From Exiguobacterium aestuarii (lineage in GTDB: Bacteria > Bacillota > Bacilli > Exiguobacteriales > Exiguobacteriaceae): a DNA stretch of 64,000 nt. Of the stretch, positions 23,051 through 32,121 are shown piece after piece (position 1 is the stretch's first letter; each line of letters starts with the position of its first letter). Location of the stretch: assembly GCF_020171655.1 (NCBI RefSeq), contig NZ_JAIVAC010000003.1, positions 124,001 through 188,000 of the forward strand. The letters run 5' to 3'. A program made the position numbers and the translations under genes. Below the pieces are notes generated by a model that ran no database searches, was not told the DNA's origin, and saw only the letters and a list, made by a program, of their open reading frames with translations.

Positions 23051-24760
23051 TCAATCGTTGATGAATGAGAAAGTGGTCACGTCGAACAATCCCATGTCGG
23101 TCAATTTCAAATCCGGAATGACCGGTAAGGCAAGGAATGACATCGTCAAGTATGGGTTAAAGTGACGGTGTGCACCGACAACGTCGAGCGCATCATTTAA
23201 CTGTTCGAGAATATCTGCCACTTCACGGTAAGGACGTTTCGTCATGAGACCACCGATTTCAAGCGGTAACACGGCGAGCACCTCACCTTCCGATACGGCA
23301 ACGACCCCTCCACCTACTTTTTCAAGCGTTTTCGCTGCGAGTAACATATCCTCTGGGCTGACTCCAGCGATGACCAAGTTGTGGCTGTCATGGGCTACAG
23401 TAGCTGCAAGTGCACCTCGTTTTAACCCGAATCCTGTGACAGGAGCTAGCGCCATGTGACCTGTCCCATGATGACGTTCGATGACGGCGAGCGTGGCGAT
23501 ATCCTGCGATAAATCTGCCCCTGATGCATCCGGTTGGAACGAGAGACGTTGTCGTTTCGTCAACAAGCTGTTCGGAAGCACTTGAATGACATCCACTTCC
23601 TCGTCGCTCGGAGCAATTCGAAACGAGTCGGCTGTCAATTCAGGTAATTCGAGCTCACCTTTCATCGGCTTCGGTACTTCAATCCCATCAGCATCAAATG
23701 TCGCATTCCCCGCTTCGGCGACGAGCGTACCGTTGACGTACACCTGCTCGATTTTTACCGATTCGACGTCTGACAAGATAATGAAGTTTGCTTTCTTCCC
23801 AGGTGCGATGGCCCCGATATCTTTTAATCCATAGGCTTCTGCAGCGTGTAAACTCGCCATCGCATAGGCCGTTTCTGGCTTGACGCCTTGCTTGATCGCT
23901 GTGCGAATGTTGTAGTCAATCCCACCTTCTGCGACCAAGTCATCCAAATGCTTATCGTCTGTACAGAAAAGGAAACGATGGGCATTGCTTTCTGTCACGG
24001 CCAAACTGACCTTCTCCACATTTCGTGCAACGGAACCTTCTCGAATTTGAACGTAAAATCCACGTCGTACCCGTTCAATCGCCTCTTCTGCCGTCGTACA
24101 TTCATGGTCCGTCATGATTCCTGCTGAGCGATATACATTCAATTGATCAGGATTGAGACCCGAAGCATGGCCATCCACGACTTTGCCCGCTTGTTCCGTC
24201 TGTGCAATCTTTTGAAGCATATCCTCGCTTCCTGCTTCGACAGAAGGATAGTCCATGACTTCACCTAATCCATGCACACCAGGGTCTCCTAAAAACGGTG
24301 CCAAGTCTTCTGCGTATAACTTTGCTCCCGCATGTTCAAATGGCGTCGCCGGCACACAGCTCGGTAACATCATGCGGACATCGAGTGGTAGTCCTTTCGC
24401 ATCCGCTAACATATACTCAATTCCAAGTGCCCCGTTCACGTTCGCAATCTCATGCGGGTCCGCAATGACCGTTGTGACCCCGAGTGGCAAGACCGCTTTC
24501 GCAAACTCATGAGGTGGGACCATCGACGACTCGATATGGACGTGCGAATCGATAAAGGACGGTGCAAGCGTCCAAGTCGGGTCATGATATTCGACCTCTC
24601 CCTCGTATCCTTCCCCAATTGCCACGATATACCCGGCATCGATGGCGACGTCCGTACGAATCGTCTCACGACTGTACACGTCAATCACAGCGACGTTTTT
24701 AAAGACGACGGCCGCTTTCTTTTTCTTTGCGGCGATGTCAATCAAATGTTGTTTCTTCAT
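23051..24760 (-). CDS. ade: Adenine deaminase
   Basis: The 569-residue metal-dependent amidohydrolase has the Ade family metal-site text SFIDSHVHIESSMVPP and VIADPHEIANVNG. VVDGHASGL, DHECTTAEEAIER and FCTDDKH follow, with a C-terminal adenine-deaminase domain (HNLVIAGVSPEDMLLA). It converts adenine to hypoxanthine and ammonia in purine salvage. The start follows AAGGAG. A divergent yerA-type paralogue lies at 60897-62639. Confidence 0.94.
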   Translation of the reverse strand: MKKQHLIDIAAKKKKAAVVFKNVAVIDVYSRETIRTDVAIDAGYIVAIGEGYEGEVEYHDPTWTLAPSFIDSHVHIESSMVPPHEFAKAVLPLGVTTVIADPHEIANVNGALGIEYMLADAKGLPLDVRMMLPSCVPATPFEHAGAKLYAEDLAPFLGDPGVHGLGEVMDYPSVEAGSEDMLQKIAQTEQAGKVVDGHASGLNPDQLNVYRSAGIMTDHECTTAEEAIERVRRGFYVQIREGSVARNVEKVSLAVTESNAHRFLFCTDDKHLDDLVAEGGIDYNIRTAIKQGVKPETAYAMASLHAAEAYGLKDIGAIAPGKKANFIILSDVESVKIEQVYVNGTLVAEAGNATFDADGIEVPKPMKGELELPELTADSFRIAPSDEEVDVIQVLPNSLLTKRQRLSFQPDASGADLSQDIATLAVIERHHGTGHMALAPVTGFGLKRGALAATVAHDSHNLVIAGVSPEDMLLAAKTLEKVGGGVVAVSEGEVLAVLPLEIGGLMTKRPYREVADILEQLNDALDVVGAHRHFNPYLTMSFLALPVIPDLKLTDMGLFDVTTFSFIND

Positions 24761-24792
24761 CTTTTGATCTCCTTATTCAACGTATTTTAACT

Positions 24793-24822
24793 ATCTTACC
24801 AAGAATATTCTTTTCGTTGCAA
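24793..24822 (-). promoter_or_regulatory. Promoter of ade with a palindrome in the spacer
   Basis: On the minus strand TTGCAA (24817-24822) and TAAGAT (24793-24798) are 18 bases apart. The spacer contains the perfect 12-bp palindrome AAGAATATTCTT at 24801-24812, which could be a repressor site. Confidence 0.45.
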
Positions 24823-24879
24823 TTTCTTTTTCAAGTTGTGCGACAATGATAGCATATCGATCTGAAAGGGGTTACAACG

Positions 24880-25416
24880 ATGCAATACAAACTAGGAGAA
24901 CTGACACCACATGTCGATTCGACGACTTATCTTGCACCAGGATCACATGTCATTGGCGATGTGACAATCGGGGCACACTCAGGAGTATGGTTCAACACCG
25001 TCATCCGTGGAGACGAGGGTCCGATTCGAATCGGTTCTTATGTCAATATTCAGGATGGTTCGATGATTCATCAATATGAGGGTTCACCGACCATTATCCA
25101 TGACCGTGTCTCGATTGGTCATATGGCGATGATTCACGGGTGCGAGATTGAAGAGGATTGCTTGATCGGGATGCACGCTACCGTGCTCGATGGTGCAAAA
25201 ATCGGGAAAGGGTCATTCGTGGCTGCGGGTGCGCTTGTGACACCGAATATGCAAATCCCTGAAGGGGTGATGGTGATGGGCGTACCAGCAAAAGTCGTCC
25301 GTCCTCTAAACGACGAAGACCGCTTCATCATGGAGAGAACGGTTAAGAAGTATGCGAAACGTGCTGAGCAGTACAAACAGTCGTGCGTACCCGTAAGCGA
25401 AACACACAGTTCGTGA
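24880..25416 (+). CDS. Gamma-carbonic-anhydrase-like hexapeptide-repeat protein
   Basis: The 178-residue protein folds as a left-handed beta-helix of hexapeptide repeats. It has the gamma-class features FNTVIRGDEGPIRIG, NIQDGSMIH, and the histidines of VSIGHMAMIHGC and GMHA that bind zinc or iron. A C-terminal helix packs on the trimer. Related proteins (YrdA/PaaY/YtoA) may or may not hydrate CO2; activity is not assured. The ATG follows GAAAGGGG. The stop codon overlaps a cre-like sequence. Confidence 0.85.
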   Translation: MQYKLGELTPHVDSTTYLAPGSHVIGDVTIGAHSGVWFNTVIRGDEGPIRIGSYVNIQDGSMIHQYEGSPTIIHDRVSIGHMAMIHGCEIEEDCLIGMHATVLDGAKIGKGSFVAAGALVTPNMQIPEGVMVMGVPAKVVRPLNDEDRFIMERTVKKYAKRAEQYKQSCVPVSETHSS

Positions 25417-25427
25417 AAGCGTTTACA
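25414..25427. promoter_or_regulatory. Catabolite-responsive element (cre) candidate
   Basis: TGAAAGCGTTTACA fits the core of the CcpA cre consensus TGAAARCGYTTW at every position. It overlaps the stop codon of the hexapeptide-repeat gene and lies about 110 bases upstream of the 61-codon gene, near that gene's promoter region (a TATACT lies at about 25480). Confidence 0.5.
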
Positions 25428-25525
25428 AGATTCATAAAATGTTAACGTTTCTCTCGAATTTTCTACACAGTTCCTTTGTATACTAATGGTGTAGCCAAGC
25501 TGACGTATTGAAAGGAGCCCACTCT

Positions 25526-25711
25526 ATGTATCCGAACCATGATCGACTCATGTTAGATTTGTATGCCTCATCGATTAACCCAAGTTATGGCCTTCATATC
25601 GATGATTCTTTCGATGACACGCTCCATGGTGCACATCGTGAGGTTTGGGAACGTATGCATTTGGATAATAGTAGAGAAGAAGATTCTAAAAATGGAGGAA
25701 CGGCTGGATGA
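25526..25711 (+). CDS. Small acidic protein of unknown function
   Basis: The 61-residue protein begins MYPNHDRLMLDLYASSINPS and is acidic and hydrophilic, with no membrane segment or known domain. AAAGGAG lies 8 bases before the ATG, and an in-frame TTG six codons earlier overlaps that site. It has its own upstream region with a cre candidate. Its stop overlaps the start of a 17-codon frame (ATGA), so the two are probably translated together. I do not recognise it. Confidence 0.5.
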   Translation: MYPNHDRLMLDLYASSINPSYGLHIDDSFDDTLHGAHREVWERMHLDNSREEDSKNGGTAG

Positions 25712-25761
25712 TTCCCACACCTGTGATTCAAGATTGGCTCGCAACTAAATTAAAACGATAA
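25708..25761 (+). CDS. Possible 17-residue micropeptide, translationally coupled
   Basis: The frame MIPTPVIQDWLATKLKR starts in an ATGA overlap with the preceding stop and has GGAGG 9 bases upstream. A terminator follows 16 bases after its stop. The peptide is amphipathic and basic at its C-terminus. The ribosome site and position favour translation, but the length alone gives little proof. Confidence 0.4.
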   Translation: MIPTPVIQDWLATKLKR

Positions 25762-25777
25762 CGGATTCATATAGACG

Positions 25778-25811
25778 ACGAGCGAAGGGTTCTCCCTTCG
25801 CTCGTTTTTTA
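25778..25811. terminator. Bidirectional terminator
   Basis: ACGAGCGAAGGG pairs with CCCTTCGCTCGT around TTCT and is followed by a T tract. It lies between the micropeptide frame and the convergent nitroreductase gene. Confidence 0.85.
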
Positions 25812-26363
25812 TTCGAAAATGGTCAAGTGTGCATCAATCGGCTGTCGTGCTTTCGGTGCAGGGATATCTGCTGTGTCATATTTCCCGATTTGCAGAAGAC
25901 CGATAAACGTCTCCCCTTCCGCTCCAATCATTTCTTTCAAACGCACATCGTCAAAAAGTCCGCCCGTACGCCAGACCATTCCAATCTCACGTTCACTGAA
26001 CAAGAGTTGAACATTTTGAATAAATGTCGCCGTCGCGAGCAACGCGTCACGATTTCCTTTTTCCGTCTCAAATCGCTTTGCCGTCACATACATACACGTC
26101 GCTGCATTCAAGATGCGTCCTGTCACTTTTTCACGCTGTCCTTCTGACGCCTCCGAGAAGGCTGGCTCGAGCGCATCGAGTAACACTTGTTTGCCATCCC
26201 CGTTGAACACATACACGTTCCAGGGCTCGACTTTATTATGAAACGGTGCGTGGTGTGCCGATTGCAACACCTCGTAAAGCACCTTCGTATCGATCGGTTC
26301 TTCTTTGAACATCCGAACGGTGCGTCTTTCTTCAATTAACTGTTGTGCTACTGTCTTTGTCAT
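25809..26363 (-). CDS. Nitroreductase family flavoprotein
   Basis: The 184-residue protein has the FMN-binding start IEERRTVRMFKEEPID and the segment APFHNKVEPWNVYVF. A late GLFDDVRLKEMIGAEGETFIGLLQIGKY resembles short YdgI/YfhC-type NAD(P)H nitroreductases. The natural substrate is unknown. I chose the ATG at 26363, with AGGGGAA about 10 bases upstream, because family similarity begins there. It appears monocistronic. Confidence 0.85.
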   Translation of the reverse strand: MTKTVAQQLIEERRTVRMFKEEPIDTKVLYEVLQSAHHAPFHNKVEPWNVYVFNGDGKQVLLDALEPAFSEASEGQREKVTGRILNAATCMYVTAKRFETEKGNRDALLATATFIQNVQLLFSEREIGMVWRTGGLFDDVRLKEMIGAEGETFIGLLQIGKYDTADIPAPKARQPIDAHLTIFE

Positions 26364-26425
26364 GACCGTCACTTCCCCTTTTTTTCTCTTCTCTATCATA
26401 ATTGAAAAACGTTCTCATTTCAAAA

Positions 26426-26456
26426 TCAAAAAAGACTACAGATTGCTCTGTAGCCT
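26426..26456 (-). terminator. Terminator of the lysine operon
   Basis: On the minus strand CTACAG pairs with CTGTAG around a 6-base loop, followed by TCTTTTTTG, immediately after the lysA stop. Confidence 0.75.
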
Positions 26457-27748
26457 TAAATCGATTGACCAATGACCTCGCATGCCACCAGGTCTTCAAA
26501 CGTTTGGCGACGTACGACGAGGCGATGATGTCCATCTTTGACGAACACAACGGCAGGACGAAGCATTTGGTTATAGTTGCTCGCCATCGAGAAGTTATAC
26601 GCTCCCGTTGCTTTGACGAGTAGCAAATCACCCGGTGTGACAGGAGGGATCAAAGAGCGGTTCGAGATGATATCTCCCGACTCGCAACACGCTCCGACAA
26701 TTTTTGCCTCGAGCGTCTTCTCTTCATTCATCCGAGTCGCTGCCACGACTTCATATTCTGCGTCATATAGCGCCGGACGAATGTTATCTGTCATCCCCCC
26801 ATCGACGGACACAAACGTGCGTACACCACTCACTTCTTTGACGGTTCCCACCTCATAAAGCGTGGCGCCTGCATTGGCGACGAGCCAACGACCCGGTTCA
26901 ATCCCGATTTTTGGAAGTGGCAATTCACGTGCCTCGACTTCCTCGACCAACGTCTCCATCACACGCTCCATCGTTTGTGCGAAGTCGAGACGCTCGTCTT
27001 CATCCAAGTAAGCGACACCGAAGCCACCACCAATGTTTAACACATCCGTCGTATAGCCGGTCTCCTGACGAATCGTATCCATGAAGCGCACCATCGTCTT
27101 CACCGTGTTGATGAAGAGGGTCGGATCTTGAATTTGAGAACCGACGTGACAGTGAATGCCCTTCAACTGTAAATGTTCCGCTTCCAACGTCGCACGAACA
27201 GCATCTAAATACGTGTCGTCATGCGTCGGGAAACCAAATTTTGTATCAACCCCACCCGTTTGAATCGCCGCATGGGCACCTCCAACGACTTGAGGCACGA
27301 TGCGGAGAAGAACATCGACTTCACGATTATATTCAGCCGCAAGTCCTGACAAGAGGCTGATTTCACGCATGTTGTCGATGGTAAAGTGTGTAATCCCCTG
27401 TTCGAGTGCGAACGTGATATCCAAAATCGTTTTGTTCGACCCGTGGACGTGAATGCGCTCTGCCGGTACACCGGCATGCAGTGCCACGTACATCTCACCC
27501 CTTGAGACGACGTCGACACTTAAACCTGACGCCATTACTTTTTCATACACGGCCGCAATCGATAACGCTTTTGACGCGTATAACGCATACGTGTTCGGAT
27601 ACTTGTCTAGGAACGCATCCTGGACAATCCCGAGGCGACGCTCTAGTTCTGGCTCACTCATGATGTATAAAGGTGTCCCGTACGTCGCTTGAAGTTCACG
27701 GACGGACACACCTTCGATCAAACATTCTGATTGATTGGTGGTGTACAT
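26456..27748 (-). CDS. lysA: Diaminopimelate decarboxylase
   Basis: The 430-residue fold-type III PLP enzyme has the Schiff-base lysine in YALYASKALS. It also shows HVGSQI, NIGGGFGVAY, EPGRWLVANAG, and the CESGD active-site cysteine motif near the C-terminus. It decarboxylates meso-diaminopimelate to L-lysine, the last biosynthetic step. The ATG follows AAGGAGG and lies 31 bp inside the end of alr. It is the last gene of the riboswitch-controlled operon. Confidence 0.95.
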   Translation of the reverse strand: MYTTNQSECLIEGVSVRELQATYGTPLYIMSEPELERRLGIVQDAFLDKYPNTYALYASKALSIAAVYEKVMASGLSVDVVSRGEMYVALHAGVPAERIHVHGSNKTILDITFALEQGITHFTIDNMREISLLSGLAAEYNREVDVLLRIVPQVVGGAHAAIQTGGVDTKFGFPTHDDTYLDAVRATLEAEHLQLKGIHCHVGSQIQDPTLFINTVKTMVRFMDTIRQETGYTTDVLNIGGGFGVAYLDEDERLDFAQTMERVMETLVEEVEARELPLPKIGIEPGRWLVANAGATLYEVGTVKEVSGVRTFVSVDGGMTDNIRPALYDAEYEVVAATRMNEEKTLEAKIVGACCESGDIISNRSLIPPVTPGDLLLVKATGAYNFSMASNYNQMLRPAVVFVKDGHHRLVVRRQTFEDLVACEVIGQSI

Positions 27749-28806
27749 ACAATTCCTCCTTCAAAGCGATGGGGGACACGCCATGAACGAGCACAGAGCT
27801 GTTCTGAATTGTTGGCGTAACCAACACGTGTCACGTCATCGATTTTCGTTTCTACCCCATATAATGTGACCCGATCGCCGATTTGTACGTCGTCGTCCAC
27901 TTTGATGAAGCTATGACTCATAAAGATATTGCTGACGAACGGATAGGCTTTCCCTTCAATATGAACAGGCAAGTGACGTCTCGCTCGCATTAACCCATCT
28001 CCGTATCCGACCGGAAGAACGGCGATTCGCTCCTTCGTTTCGGCTGCGTATCCCGTCCCATATCCCACATGAGCCCCCGCTTCGATGTCATGGACCGCGA
28101 CCACTTCCGTCTCCCAATAGAAAGCGGGAACCAACCATTCAACCGGTTCGACCGATGAATAGCCATATAAGAAAATTCCGACACGCACATGTGTGCAATG
28201 ATGCAAGCGCGCGTCATCTTGAAGCGTGGCTGCACTATTTGCCGCATGGATCAATTCAAACGTATGACGTTCCATCAGTCGTGTCGACCAGTCGGCAAAA
28301 CGTTCGACTTGCACGCTATGCTCGACTTCCGCGTTATCTGCATCCGCGAGCGGGAAGTGCGTACATAATCCGACGAGGTCCAGTCCTTCATTTTGACAGA
28401 AGGCGACGATTTGTAGCGCTTCTTCAAACGTTTTGGCACCGAATCGGTTCATCCCGACATCTAGTTTCAAGTGTAGGCGAACTCCATCGAGATGCTCTCG
28501 CTGTGAGACGAGCCATTCATATGACCCGATGGCGACATCAAAGTCATGGGCATGCACGTGTTGCCACGTATAGACCGGATTCATGACGAGGACACGAGCC
28601 GATGCTGCATGCGTTCGAACTTCGATTGCTTCTTCGATTGTTGTCACCATGAAGTGACGGACCCCTTCATCATACAAAGTCGTCACAACTGGCTCCATCC
28701 CTAGGTTATAGGCGTTGTTTTTCACGACCGCAAACACGGGGCGCCCGAGCGCTTCAATCCGACGTTTGTTCTCGCGAATCGCATTCAAGTCAATTGTGAC
28801 TCCCAT
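27718..28806 (-). CDS. alr: Alanine racemase family protein
   Basis: The 362-residue fold-type III PLP enzyme has the cofactor lysine in FAVVKNNAYNLG (usual form AVVKANAYGHG). It also has KLDVGMNRFG, a GYGTGY segment at the catalytic tyrosine, and LPVGYGDGL. The usual CMDQ near the C-terminus is FMSH here, so it is divergent. It should interconvert L- and D-alanine for peptidoglycan, but another substrate is possible. The ATG follows AAAGGAG. It lies between ilvE and lysA in the lysine operon. Confidence 0.82.
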   Translation of the reverse strand: MGVTIDLNAIRENKRRIEALGRPVFAVVKNNAYNLGMEPVVTTLYDEGVRHFMVTTIEEAIEVRTHAASARVLVMNPVYTWQHVHAHDFDVAIGSYEWLVSQREHLDGVRLHLKLDVGMNRFGAKTFEEALQIVAFCQNEGLDLVGLCTHFPLADADNAEVEHSVQVERFADWSTRLMERHTFELIHAANSAATLQDDARLHHCTHVRVGIFLYGYSSVEPVEWLVPAFYWETEVVAVHDIEAGAHVGYGTGYAAETKERIAVLPVGYGDGLMRARRHLPVHIEGKAYPFVSNIFMSHSFIKVDDDVQIGDRVTLYGVETKIDDVTRVGYANNSEQLCARSWRVPHRFEGGIVCTPPINQNV

Positions 28807-28820
28807 CGTTCAAAACTCCT

Positions 28821-29747
28821 TTACTCTTTGACTGCTGATTTTACAAACGTAACCCAATCACGGTGTTCCGGAAGTTGTCCTGATACGGCCTCACGATAGC
28901 GTGTCAACATTTCTGTCGCGACCGACTGGACGCCGCCACCGATTGAGATGTGATCGACCTCGATGACGCTCGTCACCTCGGCTGCCGTTCCCGTCAAGAA
29001 GATCTCATCGGCTACGTATAGCTCATCGCGCCCGATGTGACGTTCCACGACTTCGTAACCTGCTTCACGCGCAAGTTGCATAATCGTCTGACGCGTAATG
29101 CCATCGAGTACGGAGCAATCGAGCGACGGTGTCGTGATTGTCTTCCCTTTGACGAGGAAGATGTTCGCGACGCTCGCCTCACTGACGTTTCCGTTCATAT
29201 CGAGGGCGATCGCTTCATCAAATCCGTCACGAAGCGCTTCCCCTTTTAGTAACTGAGAGTTCATATAGTTCGATGCGGCTTTCGCTTGCATCGGCATCAT
29301 CGTAGAAGATACGCGGCGATACGAGGCTACTTTCGCCCGAATCCCGACTGTTTTGCTGAAATATTCGCCGAGCGGCCAACACGAGATGGCAACATGTACC
29401 TTCGTCTCTGCTGTCGGCATAAGTGCTTGCCAAGGTGTCCCGAGGAAGACGAACGGGCGGATATAACATGCTTCAAATCCGTTTCGTTCAATCAATTCCA
29501 TCGTCGCTTGTTCGAGTTCGTCTACCGTGTAAGGTAGTGTGACGTGGTAGTATGCACACGAGCGAACGAGTCGCTCCAAGTGTTCACGTAAGCGGAAGAT
29601 GGCTGGGCCTTCTTCCGTGTGATACGCGCGAATCCCTTCAAAGAACCCGCTTCCGTAGTGAATCGCGTGTGTCATGATACTCGTGTTTGCGTCAGTCGGC
29701 TCAATCCAAGCCCCGTCTTTCCACATCCATTGTCCATACTGTTCCAT
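28821..29747 (-). CDS. ilvE: Branched-chain-type (class IV) aminotransferase
   Basis: The 308-residue fold-type IV PLP aminotransferase has the BCAT text HYGSGFFEGIRAY, the PLP lysine in QAKAASNYMNSQ, SEASVANIFLV, and FLTGTAAEVTSV. The family makes branched-chain amino acids from 2-oxo acids and glutamate. Its place inside the lysine operon is unusual: no separate aminotransferase for the acetylated DAP pathway is present, so a role there is a possibility but not shown. It starts after GGGAGAG. A TATAAT 5' of it could give some internal transcription. Confidence 0.85.
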   Translation of the reverse strand: MEQYGQWMWKDGAWIEPTDANTSIMTHAIHYGSGFFEGIRAYHTEEGPAIFRLREHLERLVRSCAYYHVTLPYTVDELEQATMELIERNGFEACYIRPFVFLGTPWQALMPTAETKVHVAISCWPLGEYFSKTVGIRAKVASYRRVSSTMMPMQAKAASNYMNSQLLKGEALRDGFDEAIALDMNGNVSEASVANIFLVKGKTITTPSLDCSVLDGITRQTIMQLAREAGYEVVERHIGRDELYVADEIFLTGTAAEVTSVIEVDHISIGGGVQSVATEMLTRYREAVSGQLPEHRDWVTFVKSAVKE

Positions 29748-29796
29748 AATGCAACTCTCCCATTCCTCATTGTTTATATTTTCTGTCTATTATACG

Positions 29797-30504
29797 TTAG
29801 AGAGAGCGTAAGTCATCAACAAGTTGCGTTTTTTCAGAAGTTTTTTCATCTTTCTGCTTGATGACGCGTGCAGGTGTACCCGCGACGACCACACCTGGAG
29901 GCACATCTTGCGTGACGACACTTCCAGCTGCGACTACTGCATTTTCGCCGACGCGAACCCCTTCCAAGATGACAGCGTTCGCTCCGATCATGACACCATC
30001 TTCAATGATGACTGGATCTTTTGAAGGTGGCTCAAGGACACCGGCGACCACGGCACCTGCTCCGAGGTGAACATTTTTTCCGAGCGTTCCGCGTGCTCCG
30101 ATGACGGCGTTCATGTCGACCATCGAACCTTCTCCGATGACTGCCCCGATGTTGACGACAGCCCCCATCATGACGACAGCGTTGTTTCCGATTTGAACGT
30201 GGTCACGGATAAACGAACCTGGTTCAATTCGTGCGTTGAGTTGTGTCGTATCGAGCATCGGAACGGCACTGTTGCGACGATCATATTCAAGGTGTGAATC
30301 GGTGATGACTGACGCATTCGCTTCTAAGAAAGCTGCTGCGCGCTCCGCCGTCGTCAAGAACAGTTTCGATTCGTCTGTACCGAATGCTTTCGCTTCTTCG
30401 ATTTCAAGACCTGCCAATTGGCCGTTGACGTAAAGTTTTACCGGTGTTTCCTTTTTAGCATCTTTAATATATTGTGCGATTTCATAAGCGTTTGTGAGTA
30501 ACAT
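29797..30504 (-). CDS. dapH: Tetrahydrodipicolinate N-acetyltransferase
   Basis: The 235-residue protein has an N-terminal alpha/beta part ([19 protein letters not shown]) and a left-handed beta-helix of hexapeptide repeats. It closely matches the Bacillus YkuQ/DapH enzyme, which acetylates tetrahydrodipicolinate and starts the acetylase branch to DAP. The start at 30504 has AGGAGG 6 bases upstream and overlaps the end of dapB by 23 bp; the longer upstream frame is not needed. The matching deacetylase (dapL) and aminotransferase (patA) genes are not in this operon. Confidence 0.93.
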   Translation of the reverse strand: MLLTNAYEIAQYIKDAKKETPVKLYVNGQLAGLEIEEAKAFGTDESKLFLTTAERAAAFLEANASVITDSHLEYDRRNSAVPMLDTTQLNARIEPGSFIRDHVQIGNNAVVMMGAVVNIGAVIGEGSMVDMNAVIGARGTLGKNVHLGAGAVVAGVLEPPSKDPVIIEDGVMIGANAVILEGVRVGENAVVAAGSVVTQDVPPGVVVAGTPARVIKQKDEKTSEKTQLVDDLRSL

Positions 30505-31231
30505 GAGTAGCCTCCTCGTATAAGTTCGATAGATTATAAAGTCCTGCGGGGCGATCGATAATCGTTGCCGCTGCAGCGAGTGCCCCGTTTGCAAACACGC
30601 GTTTGGATAACGCGGTATGTTTCAATTCAATCATTTCATCATCTCCAGCGAAAAGCACGGTATGTTCCCCGAAGATTGTGCCCCCACGAATCGAGTGCAT
30701 CCCTAACTCTTCGGCGCCACGCGCTTCCCGACGTGATGTTCGTTCGTAAATCGGTGTCACCTCTCGCTTCGCTTCGATGGCGCGGGCCAACAGCTCCGCC
30801 GTGCCGCTCGGTGCGTCCACTTTCTTCCGGTGGTGCGCCTCGATGACCTCGATATCATAGCCGAGCGTGAGCGGAACGAGTTGATCGAGTAACTGCTTCA
30901 ACAGAGCAATCCCATACGATGTGTTATACGACTGAAAAATCGGGATGTCTGATGATGCTTCTTCGATATCCGCAAGTTCCTCAGGTGTGAATCCTGTCGT
31001 CGCGATGACGAGCGGAATGTTACGTGACCGTCCGAATGCAAGCAAGTCAGGGAGTAGTGCCGGATTTGAAAAATCAATGACGACATCGACTTGTGCATCC
31101 ACCTCGTCTAATGATGCCAGATGCTCGTCACTCCCAGGTGAAACAATAGCCGAGACGTTCACGCCTTGCGTGTTGGCGACTTCTTCGACGATTCGTCCCA
31201 TCGCACCGAATCCGTGGATGAGTACATTCAT
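30482..31231 (-). CDS. dapB: 4-hydroxy-tetrahydrodipicolinate reductase
   Basis: The 249-residue protein has an N-terminal Rossmann domain ([16 protein letters not shown]) and the catalytic segment [15 protein letters not shown]. It reduces the DapA product with NAD(P)H. The ATG overlaps the dapA stop by 4 bp (ATGA), indicating coupling, and the 3' end overlaps dapH. Confidence 0.95.
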   Translation of the reverse strand: MNVLIHGFGAMGRIVEEVANTQGVNVSAIVSPGSDEHLASLDEVDAQVDVVIDFSNPALLPDLLAFGRSRNIPLVIATTGFTPEELADIEEASSDIPIFQSYNTSYGIALLKQLLDQLVPLTLGYDIEVIEAHHRKKVDAPSGTAELLARAIEAKREVTPIYERTSRREARGAEELGMHSIRGGTIFGEHTVLFAGDDEMIELKHTALSKRVFANGALAAAATIIDRPAGLYNLSNLYEEATHVTHKRL

Positions 31232-32109
31232 TGTCTCACCTCGTTAAACTGCTCCATCGCCGATAGCAATTTCGCTTCGGCCGTCGCGCTCATCGGGACG
31301 AGCGGAAGACGTGGCGCACCAAATTCAAATCCTCTCGCTTGAAGAGCGGCCTTCACAGGAATCGGATTCACTTCTGCGAAAAGTTCGTCGATCACGGGGA
31401 GGAGGCGCAATTGCCATGTGCGCGCCGTCTGAAGATCACCTGCTAAAAGTGCTTCTGCCAAGGCGACGGTCGCACCCGGATAAACGTTCGATAACACTGA
31501 AACGACCCCTTGAGCGCCCCAAGCCATATATGGCAAAATTTGATCGTCATTCCCGCAGTAGACGGTGAATCCTTCCGGAAGATGAGCCATCATCTGTGCC
31601 ATGACCGAGATATCTCCACTCGCCTCTTTCAAGGCCGTGATGCGCGGATGTTCCGCAAGCTCCCCGACCGTTTCGGGAGCCAGGGCAACGCCGGTCCGTG
31701 ACGGGACGTTATATAGCATGAGCGGAATCGGTGATGCATCCGCAATCGCTGTAAAGTGAGCGAGAAGCCCAGCTTGTGTTGACTTGTTATAGTACGGGGT
31801 AACGACCATCGCCATTTCCGCTCCAAGTTCTGCGGCGCGCTTCGTTTTTTCGATACTGACAGCCGTGTTGTTTGATCCCGTTCCCGCGATGATCACCGCT
31901 CGACCGTTTGCGACCTCTACTGCTCGAACGAGCAAAGTCTCGAACTCCTCATTCGTCAGTGTCATTCCTTCGCCGGTCGTTCCACCGATGACGAGTCCAC
32001 TTACTCCCTCTTGAATTTGGTCTTCAATCAATGCTGTCCATGCCTCTAAGTTTAACTGTCCATCTTCTTGAAACGGTGTCGCTAGTGCTGTCGCAACTCC
32101 TGTGAACAT
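31228..32109 (-). CDS. dapA: 4-hydroxy-tetrahydrodipicolinate synthase
   Basis: The 293-residue (beta/alpha)8 aldolase has GGTTGEGMTLTNEE, the catalytic tyrosine in LYNVPSRTG and the Schiff-base lysine in TALKEASGD. It condenses aspartate semialdehyde with pyruvate. It lies 12 bp after asd and overlaps dapB. Confidence 0.95.
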   Translation of the reverse strand: MFTGVATALATPFQEDGQLNLEAWTALIEDQIQEGVSGLVIGGTTGEGMTLTNEEFETLLVRAVEVANGRAVIIAGTGSNNTAVSIEKTKRAAELGAEMAMVVTPYYNKSTQAGLLAHFTAIADASPIPLMLYNVPSRTGVALAPETVGELAEHPRITALKEASGDISVMAQMMAHLPEGFTVYCGNDDQILPYMAWGAQGVVSVLSNVYPGATVALAEALLAGDLQTARTWQLRLLPVIDELFAEVNPIPVKAALQARGFEFGAPRLPLVPMSATAEAKLLSAMEQFNEVRQ

Positions 32110-32121
32110 GTCATCTCCTCC

